Source: Actinostola sp. cb2023 (Eukaryota > Cnidaria > Anthozoa > Actiniaria > Actinostolidae). From it: DNA of 64,000 bases. Below the pieces are notes generated by a model that made no database searches, had not been told where the DNA came from, and saw only the letters and a list, made by a program, of their open reading frames with translations. Positions within the stretch are counted from its first letter, which is position 1. The number at the start of each line of letters is the position of its first letter. The position numbers and the translations under genes are program-made. The DNA lies in NCBI GenBank assembly GCA_033675265.1, contig JAUJYZ010000610.1, positions 139,791 to 203,790 on the forward strand, written 5' to 3'. Below are positions 20,600 to 30,900 of this stretch, one piece after another.

Positions 20600-21846
20600 G
20601 GATCTACCACTAGACCCTTCATCTAGGATCTACCACTAGACCTTTCATCTAGATCTACCACTAGACCCTTCATCTAGGATCTACCACTAGATCTAGATCT
20701 ACCATTATAGACACTTCATCTAGATCTACCACTAGACCCTTCATCTAGATCTACCACTAGACCCTTCATCTAGGATCTACCACTAGATCTAGATCTACCA
20801 CTATAGACACTTCATCTAGATCTACCACTAGACCCTTCATCTAGATCTACCACTAGACCCTTCATCTAGATCTACCAATAGACCCTTCATCTAGATCTAC
20901 CACTAGACTCTTCATCTAGATCTACCACTAGACCCTTCATCTAGATCTACCACTAGACCCTTCATCTAGATCTACCACTAGACCCTTCATCTAGATCTAC
21001 CACTAGATTATGCATCTAGATCTACCACTAGACCCTTCATCTAGATCTACCACTATAGACACTTCATCTAGATCTACCACTAGACCCTTCATCTAGATCT
21101 ACCACTAGACCCTTCATCTAGATCTACCACTAGACCCTTCATCTACATGTAGATCTACCACTAGACTCTTCATCTAGATCTACCACTAGATTCTGCATCT
21201 AGATCTACCACTAGACCCTTCATCTAGATCTACCACTAGACCCTTCATCTAGATCTACCACTAGACCCTTCATCTAGATCTACCACTAGACCCCTCATCT
21301 AGATCTACCACTAGACCCTTCATCTAGATCTACCACTAGACCCTTCTAGATCTACCACTAGACCCTACATCTAGATCTAACACTAGACCCTACATCTAGA
21401 TCTAACACTAGACCCTTCATCTAGATCTACCACTAGACCCTACATCTAGATCTACCACTAGACCCTTCATCTAGATCTACCACTAGACCCTTCATCTAGA
21501 TCTACCACTAGACCCTTCATCTAGATCTACCAATAGACCCTTCAATGTTCATCTAGATCTACCACTAAACCCTTCATCTAGATATACCACTAGACCCTTC
21601 ATCTAGATCTACCACTAGACCCTTCATCTAGATCTACCACTAGACCCTTCATCTAGATCTACCACTAGACCCTTCATCTAGATCTACCACTAGACCCTTC
21701 ATCTAGATCTACCACTAGACCCTCCATCTAGATCTACCACTAGACCCCTCATCTAGATCTACCACTAGACCCTTCATCTAGATCTACCACTAGACCCTAC
21801 ATCTAGATCTACCACTAAACCCTTCATCTAGATCTACCACTAGACC
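20600..21846. repeat. 25-bp satellite upstream of the first TERT coding exon
   Basis: About 50 units of the form 'catctagatctaccactag' plus 'accctt', with occasional variants (gattatgcatc, ctacatgtag, tatagacact). It ends about 20 bp before the splice acceptor of the TERT exon. The second copy (58487-59738) has the same order of variant units. Confidence 0.97.
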
Positions 21847-21868
21847 TCTTTACGTTATTTTCTTTCAG

Positions 21869-24800
21869 GCAACTACAAATGAAGGCATCGCAAATCTTTG
21901 CAAGCTTTTATCCCAAACATTGTACTTTAATCGACTACTTATCAGACATAAAAGACGAAATATGCCAGTCCACTGATCAGCCATGTTACACCGACATGCT
22001 GAAAAACACCGTTGTCTGCTACCATGGCAACAGACCGACTGTCAAGTCTCTTTCGCCTAATATCAGTCAATGGTTTAGTATTGAAGAAGTCATTCAGCGA
22101 ATCATTAAGATTTCGTGCCAATCTGTTCGTGGTAGTTCAAGCAATGTTCTGTCGCTCGGGTACGAGATGGCAAGGAATAAGAACAATAGCACAGGATGTG
22201 GTTCGCTGACTGCCAGTACCATTGTCAATGAGTATCCTAATTCTAATGTTAGACTCCTGCTGTCCAAGCCTTGGCAAACCCTTTATAGACGTATTGGTGA
22301 TGATTTGATGATTCGCCTTCTGAAGGACGTGTCTTTATTTGTATTGGTTGGGCACAGCTGTTATATACAGGTGTCAGGATACCCTATGTATAGTCTAGAG
22401 TGCAAAGAAAGCTCACCTGAGCGAAACGCTGTGCAAAAAGAAGTACGTAATACTGGGACTACGAGAACAGGAGATCAAACCCATAGATCCAAATCACAGC
22501 CATCTGAACGTAAGACTATAGAGGAGCAGAGATCTGAAGTGTATAAAGACGTGCCAGGAGTACATCAGCATCCTACACAAAACGTTGCATCACAGAAATC
22601 AGGGGAAACGACCATAGATGATCAGGCATCAACCAGACCTGCAGTAACACCTATACCACGTTATTCACCGGTAGCAATAACCATGGAAACGACCATAGAT
22701 GATCAGGCATCAACCAGACCTGCAGTAACACATACACCACGTTATTCACCGGTAGCAATAACCATGGAAACGACCATAGATGATCAGGCATCAACCAGAC
22801 CTGTAGTAACACGTACACCACGTTATTCACCGGTAGCAATAACCATGGAAACGACCATAGATGATCAGGCATCAACCAGACCTGCAGTAACACATACACC
22901 ACGTTATTCACCGGTAGCAATAACCATGGAAACGACCATAGATGATCAGGCATCAACCAGACCTGTAGTAACACGTACACCACGTTATTCACCGGTAGCA
23001 ATAACCATGGAAACGACCATAGATGATCAGGCATCAACCAGACCTGCAGTAACACCTACACCATGTTATTCACCGGTAGCAATAACCTTGTCACCGGAAC
23101 ACCCGTCCATACAGTTTCCAAGAATGTACCAACATGTGGACTTCAACAGAATACAGCAACATGCCATTCAATCAGTGTCATCACTGACGTCAAAAGAAAC
23201 AACCACAGAAACCCCGTGTGGTCTGCATCGCAATCTAATCCAAAACACTCTGCATCAAGAACCTATGGATTTCCAAATGAACAGTACGTCGAAATGCACA
23301 GCTACTCAACAGGAGAAGAGACGTGTAGATGTAACAGAACCAATGGAGGAGACAGCACTAGGTAAAGGAACTCGACATATTGACAAGAGGTCCTATGGAA
23401 AGAGGAAACAATCTCACCATTCCAAGAAGCGGGCTGTCAAGAAACCAAGACTCAGTGAAAACGCCCTTTCAAGACCAGGTGCCAGAAAGAAAGAGCATGG
23501 CTCTCCTACAGAGTTCAATTCGAGGATTTTTAGCTTTTATTTTCCTCACACCACTCTGATGTATTCCACCGACTTCAAAGACCGATTCCCGCCAAAACAC
23601 ATCATGTCGTCTATCAAACCAAACAATAGAGGAGCAACCAACTTAATAAGAGCCATATTCTTTGACGAGAAATCGATAACACAAAGTACACAAAGGACGT
23701 TTCTCGACCAAGGAAAAGGCGCAGAGAGAAAAAAAGCTGAATTCACGTCGAAGCGAAAAAAGTCCAAAATCCAACGTTTGCCGAAACGGTTTTTGAAAAT
23801 GAGGGGGCTGATCGTGCAGTTCGTGCGACGTCATAAAAGATGCCGATTCAATGGTCTTTTGAAGCATCATTGCCGTAAAGAACTGCAACAAGTCGGTGCC
23901 AGTGATTCAAAAGGTGGAACTTCGGTTCTCGAAGAAAAAGCCAACCAGCAAGACACTTCTAATTGTGAAGAAGCAGTTACTCTGTCGACGAACAAAGAAC
24001 TACGTCAATATCAACTCGCCGTGTCGAAGTACACTCCCACATACCAAGTCTTTCGCTTTGTGAAGGCAGTTTTCAATAGAGTCGTTCCTAAAGAACTTTG
24101 GGGAACGGAGAAAAACAAGAGAGCATTTTACAAAAACTTGGATGGTTTTATAAAGCTAAAGAAAAGCGAAAGGTTTTCTCTGGGCCAAACGGTAGATAGA
24201 ATGAAGATTGCGTGTTGTGACTGGGTGAAGCTGTCTGGAAATGAGAAGCAAAGCACTCCACTTAGCGAGTCAGAGAAACAGAAAGAGGTTCTCTACAAAT
24301 GGATATGGTGGCTGGTGCGATGTTATATCATGGTGATCCTCAAATCCTTCTTCTACATTACTGAAGGCGCAAGCCAATCCAAAGAAATCTTCTTCTATCG
24401 AAAGCCAGTCTGGAAAATTATCCAAGAATTTGGTATCAAAACTGTTAAAAATACCTTACTACGGCCAATTTCTAAAGAAGACGCAGCATCTCTATTGGAT
24501 TCAAATGCTTCACTGGGTTACTCGTTTATGAGGTTTATTCCCAAAGCCTCGAAAGTACGTCCAATAATCAACATGAGAATGAGGCCTGAAGCCAAGAAAG
24601 GAAAGAAATTCCAACTGTCCATCAACTCGAAGCTTCGTAATGTCTTTGAAATTATCAAGTTTGAGAATGCAAGAAAGACTTTGAGAGTAAACTCGACGGT
24701 GTTTGGTGTAGATGACGTGTACAAGGCCCTCAAGTCCTTTATTACCAAGAGAGAAACGTGTAACGACAGTAGACCACTGTGTCTTGTTCATGTTGATATC

Positions 24801-24999
24801 AACAGGTGTTTCGATTCCATCCTACTGGACAAGCTGTATCGTATTATGAAGGCTGTGTTTAAAGAAGAGGAATACATCGTGCGCAGATTTGTGGTCATCA
24901 AGAGTTCTAATGACAAAGTAAAAAAGGTGTTTGAGAAGAAGGGTTTGTCTTGGCGACGACTGCAGAATGTTTCAGGAATTCATTGAGGACATGATCAAG
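21869..24999 (+). CDS. TERT: TERT first coding exon (TEN, linker, RNA-binding domain, RT motifs 1, 2, A)
   Basis: The acceptor 'tttctttcag' ends at 21868 and the ATG is at 21879. The donor AAG|GTACAG is at 24999/25000, phase 0. The uninterrupted frame ends at 24986 only because a G run at 24941-24943 appears one base too long. After it, the conserved continuation (MFQEFIEDMIK) is in the next frame up to the donor. The second copy has two Gs at the matching site (63222-63223). Confidence 0.9.
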
Positions 25000-27900
25000 G
25001 TACAGTAAACCATCTCTTACTTTTACTACGTCATAATACGTCCTCATTGACCCTATGCAAAAATGGCCGCTCCTAATTAGCATAATAGTTGAATATTTAT
25101 GTTTTAAGAAATGCTCCAAGAAAGTCAGTCTATGAGTTTGAAGGTGAAATATTAAATTGCTGCGAAGTTATGAGTACTTTATAGTGTGAAAAAACATGAA
25201 AACGAGGCTTTAAAGGCCTCGGTTGATAAACACGTACAAGACTCTCTGTTTTTGTTCCGTAATAACTTCTTGAATATTAGGTCTATAATAACCCAACTTT
25301 CCAATTTTGTGTATTTTGAAGTACTCTTTCCGATGGCTGAAGCAATTTGTACTGTAAAGGTTTTAGTTTGTCTATTTTAAAGGCACGGACTTATGCATAG
25401 GGTCTATACGATACCTTAAATGCGGCCTGCAGCTATTGCATTGGTCTCTGAGCTCACTCGTGTTCAGCCACACTATTGAGGAAAACTTTTAGCATTTCCA
25501 ATTCAACAGTGTTTTTTTAAAAGCTCATATAAAGACGTGTGATTTTAAGAGTTTTGGATATATTTACTCCAAGATTTCAGATCTATGACCCATCGTCAGG
25601 GAAATGACGGTTGCAGTGTTTCAAACGTGAAACGTCTTTGTATGAAATGAATCCTATGTACAGCAAACATTGCTACAACCTTCATCAGCGAGTTGGCTAA
25701 CAAGTTGGCATGACAAACTTGCTGATGAAAGCTGTAGCATCAACCAAAACGTCCAAGTAGTTTTAACTACCATCACTTTTATTTAATCAGAGACAACTCC
25801 TTCTCAAATTAAGCCAGTGAATGTTGGTGTCAAGGATGTGGAGAGAAAGTTGATTAGAGCAGAGTGTTTTTCTTACTATGCTACATCAATAGTGTTCTTT
25901 TCACAACATTTTGTTGTGTCCCCAATTAGCAGAAATGCTAAAGTTTTCATTGACACGGAAATAATAATACTTTATTCGAAATACTTAGCATTCACTAAGT
26001 ACTTGAAAAAGGTAGATCCTGAGGTTAGCCCTACATGTATATTTAGGATCACCAGTAGGACAGACCACACACGCCGGGAACTTCGTGCCCTACTCTTAGT
26101 CGAACAGTGGTTTGGGTTCTATTACGTCCCTCCGGTGCAATGTAATGGAGTGTGGAGAGACAGGACCGCCATTTTACGTGGTCATCCGAGCCACGCGAAG
26201 GTCTAACCATTTGTAGATGTAATTACAAAGGCAGCACCTTCTCCTCAATTATTTTGACGTTATCTACTTAATTGCTCAAGTGAGGAATTGAACTTGGTCA
26301 ATCTGTTTCAGGAGAAAGGCCTTAAGAATGTAGTCTTCGTCGACCAAGTATGCTACATTCGCGAGGAACGTGATCACATTATGGCCATCTTGAAAAAGCA
26401 TCTCTTTGAAAACATAGTCAAGATTGGCAACAACTACTACAAGCAGGTCCAAGGTACACACACGTTTATTAACTTATTAACTTATCATAAATTATTTAAA
26501 TTCTTTGTTTAAATTCTTTGTTTGAATTCTTTATTTAAGTTCTTTAAATTCTTTAAAATTCGTTAAACATATCTTTCGTACGTGCGTTTTCCTTGTATCA
26601 CAGCGACTGGTAAAGTTTTTCATTCCCGCCCAAACATTACATTGCATTGGCTTTCCGTCAATCAAATTCACGTGGGTAATCAATCATCAGTCATTTTGTG
26701 TGAACAACAGAAAACCCTGTCAGCTCGACCAAGCAAAACTAATGTAGACCGACTTCGTACCAAAGAAAGATCGAAATGATTTTGTAGACTATTATATGTC
26801 TTGATTGACGGGAAACCAGTGCAATGTCACAGCGCTCGATACAAGGGTCGAATGAGAACTATTTATGCTAAATAGCACTTAGGGACTTGTCAGAAATTAG
26901 CAGGGGAGGGGGGGGGGGGGGGGGGGGGGTGGGGGTGGTAAATGGGGGAGGGTCATAACTTTTTGAGCCCCTGAAAAGGGAGGGTCATGAAAAAATAGGC
27001 AGTGAAAAAGGGAGTATTTTGGTATTTTAGGCCAAGTCCAAGGGGAGGGTCAGGAAATTTCATTCCATCGCTAGGTGAGGGTCACAACATTTTCAACGCT
27101 CAATTTAAAATCTCCACCCCTTCCCCCTGTTAATTCTGACGGTGCACCGATGTAGTACTTGCACCTAGCCGCTCCAATAAATGATGTGTGCTTGTGACGT
27201 GTCTGTACTCAGGGATCGCCCAAGGCTCCATTCTCTCCAACTATCTCTGTAGCCACTTTTACAATCACATGGAAAACCGACACCTGAAGCCATACCTCAA
27301 GGACGAATCGTCGTTGTTGATGCGATGGGTGGATGATTTTCTGCTGATGACGCCCAATGAGTCACTCGCGGATATGTTCCTGGCCGTCATGAATGCTGGG
27401 ATACCCAAATATGGCTGTCAAATAACAGCAGGGAAGACTCTTGTCAATTACGAATCAAAGACCGGGATCCCTGTGCGCCGTGTCAGCCCAGATCTAGCGT
27501 TTCCATGGTGTGGCTTTCTAATCCATCCTCGGACCTTGAATGTCAAAGTTGACTACTCGAGATATGAAGGTTCGTTTTATTGCTCGTCGGACTATATATA
27601 CATTGCATATAACTAATTGCATAATCGTTGTCGGGCTGAAAATCATAAATCATAAAAGCTGAGACCTCAATGATGGATGGGAAATCAGTGCATGAGCCAC
27701 ATTACATACAGATATATTCAATGTTCTCGTTGTTTTGAAGGTATATGAGCTATTTAACTAACATCCTACAAGTCTGGATAAAAAGGTCGATGATTTGACG
27801 ATTTTATTTGAGAGTTTTAATTTCCCAGAATTCCTTTTGGTCATAGCTTTCATGATTTTCAACCCAACGATTATGCAATTAGCTATATACTAAAAACTTG

Positions 27901-30900
27901 AATATAGCATAAGATAGGCCTATTATATATCATTGTATATACTATATGTACAATCGTTGTTAAACGCGCACACGCTATCTTTGGAATCAAAATCATTAAT
28001 CCCTTATCCCCGATGCTGATGCGTTTGGGAGCATTTATTATTATTATTATGATCTTTGTTGAACTTTACCACAGGGTTCCCAGCGCCCTACTAATAAATC
28101 TAGACTAATTTGAAGTTTTTTTTAATGAAACAGATGTTAATATAAAGGATTCATTTGCGAGAAGTCTTCATAGTCATCCAGGTCGAATTCTCTTCAACAG
28201 ACTAAGGTCAGTGTTAGAGACATGTGTACAAGGCTAATGATGTCGAAGACTTACCAACAATTCTGTTTACTCTTGATCATATTGGCTGTATAATTTTATA
28301 TCACCATCACCAGCAATATCCCCACTACCCCCATCACATTCTCCACCACCACTACTAACTGCTAATGTAGTTATACATTACGTTTGCTTACACCACCATT
28401 CCCAGCCCCCTACCCCCACCGCATTCTCCACCACCACTACTAACTGCTAATGTTTTTTATACATTACGTTTTGCTTATAACATATACATCACCATCACTA
28501 CCACTATCCCCACTACCCCCACCACATTCTCCACCATCACTACTAACTGCTAATGTAGTTATACATTACGTTTTGCTTATAACACATAGACCACCATCAT
28601 CAACAATATCCCCACTACCCCCACCACATTCTCCACCACCATTACTAACTGCTAATGTAGTTATACATTACGTTTTGCTTATAACACATAGACCATCATC
28701 ACCTCCACTATCCCCACTACCCCCACCACATTCTCCACCACCATTACTAACTGCTAATGTAGTTATACATTACGTTTTGCTTATAACACATACCCACCAT
28801 CATCAACAATATCCCCACTACCCCCACCACATTCTCCACCACCATTACTAACTGCTAATGTAGTTATACATTACGTTTTGCTTATAACACATAGACCATC
28901 ATCACCTCCACTATCCCCACTACCCCCACCACATTCTCCACCACCACTACTAACTGCTAATGTAGTTATACATTACGTTTTGCTTATAACACATAGACCA
29001 CCATCACCAGCAATATCCCCACTACCCCCACCGCATTCTCCACCACCACTACTAACTGCTAATGTAGTTATACATTACGTTTTGCTTATAACATATACAT
29101 CACCATCACTACCACTATCCCCACTACCCCCACCACATTCTCCACCATCACTACTAACTGCTAATGTAGTTATACATTACGTTTTGCTTATAACACATAG
29201 ACCACCATCATCAACAATATCCCCACTACCCCCACCACATTCTCCACCACCATTACTAACTGCTAATGTAGTTATACATTACGTTTTGCTTATAACACAT
29301 AGACCATCATCACCTCCACTATCCCCACTACCCCCACCACATTCTCCACCACCATTACTAACTGCTAATGTAGTTATACATTACGTTTTGCTTATAACAC
29401 ATAGCCCACCATCATCAACAATATCCCCACTACCCCCACCACATTCTCCACCACCATTACTAACTGCTAATGTAGTTATACATTACGTTTTGCTTATAAC
29501 ACATAGACCATCATCACCTCCACTATCCCCACTACCCCCACCACATTCTCCACCACCACTACTAACTGCTAATGTAGTTATACATTACGTTTTGCTTATA
29601 ACACATAGACCACCATCATCAACAATATCCCCACTACCCCCACCACATTCTCCACCACCACCACTAACTGCTAATGTAGTTATACATTACGTTTTGCTTA
29701 TAACATATACATCACCATCACTACCACTATCCCCACTACCCCCACCACATTCTCCATCACCACCACTAACTGCTAATGTAGTTATACATTACGTTTTGCT
29801 TATAACATATAGACCACCATCATCAACAATATCCCCACTACCCCCACCACATTCTCCACCACCACTACTAACTGCTAATGTAGTTATACATTACGTTTTG
29901 CTTATAACATATAGATCACCATCACTACCACTATCCCCACTACCCCCACCACATTCTCCATCACCACCACTAACTGCTAATGTAGTTATACATTTCGTTT
30001 GCTTATAACATATACATCACCATCACTACCACTATCCCCACTACCCCCACCACATTCTCCATCGCCACCACTAACTGCTAATGTAGTTATACATTACGTT
30101 TTGCTTATAACATATAGACCACCATCATCAACAATATCCCCACTACCCCCACCACATTCTCCACCACCACTACTAACTGCTAATGTAGTTATACATTACG
30201 TTTTGCTTATAACACATAGACCACCATCACCACCACTACCCCACCACATTCTCCATCACCACTACTAACTGCTAAATGTAGTTATGCATTACGTTTGCTT
30301 ATAACATATAGACCACCATCACCACCACAATCCCCACTACCCCCACCACATTCTCCACCACCACTACTAACTTCTATACAAGCACCAGTACTATCACTTT
30401 AAACACAAATATCTCCAAGGAATATCATCATCATTATCATTATCAACAACATCAACACCGTAACACTTACTATTGTCACCATCAAGCATTATTGTCGCCA
30501 TAATTGTAGTAGTCATGCGAAGTCATCATATTATAGCTCAATCTTGCCATATTATTAGATACACTCTAATTCTCAGATCACACGTGTATCTTGTAGCTTC
30601 AGCATGCGAAACAAATGCCATCCTCTTCTGTTGGACCTCCACATGAATAGTGAAGACAACGTGTTTACCAACCTTTACGAAACATTTTTTTGGTTGGCCT
30701 GCAAATTCTACTGGTGGTGTCGTGAATTTCCTCGAGGTCGGTAACAAGGACGTGTTGTGTGGTTCAATGGAACCTCCCGTAAGCGGGCACCCTTGGGGCC
30801 AAGGGTAGGTGTATGCTTATGGGAGGTCATAAAACCAATGAATATTATACAGTGGAACCTCCCGTAAGCGGGCACCCTTGGGGCCAAGGGTAGGTGTATG

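Larger units (their letters stand above)
17581..25670 (+). repeat. duplicated segment, copy 1 (TERT 5' region)
   Basis: Collinear and same-strand match to 56119-64000. It begins at 'gtgcactggattattgggc' and covers the TERT upstream flank, the 25-bp satellite, the first coding exon and the start of intron 1. The copies differ by foldback elements at 17780-18236 and 18684-18828 (only here) and 56877-57012 (only in copy 2). Beyond 60.1 kb they differ by dense small indels in copy 2. Confidence 0.9.

Noticed and set aside
20600..21846. possible CRISPR-like array because of the regular 25-bp repeats
   Set aside because: Units are directly adjacent without unique spacers, and the context is an animal gene; it is a satellite.
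22651..23055. minus-strand frame with repeated LLQVWLMPDHLWSFPW
   Set aside because: Shadow of the 81-bp TERT minisatellite in the opposite strand.
25817..26206. 129-residue frame in TERT intron 1 as an extra exon
   Set aside because: The exon 1/exon 2 junction aligns without a gap to animal TERTs when this stretch is skipped, and the block resembles a dispersed repeat.
28878..30008. 376-residue plus-strand frame rich in Pro and Ser
   Set aside because: It is the translation of the 102-bp satellite and lies inside a TERT intron.
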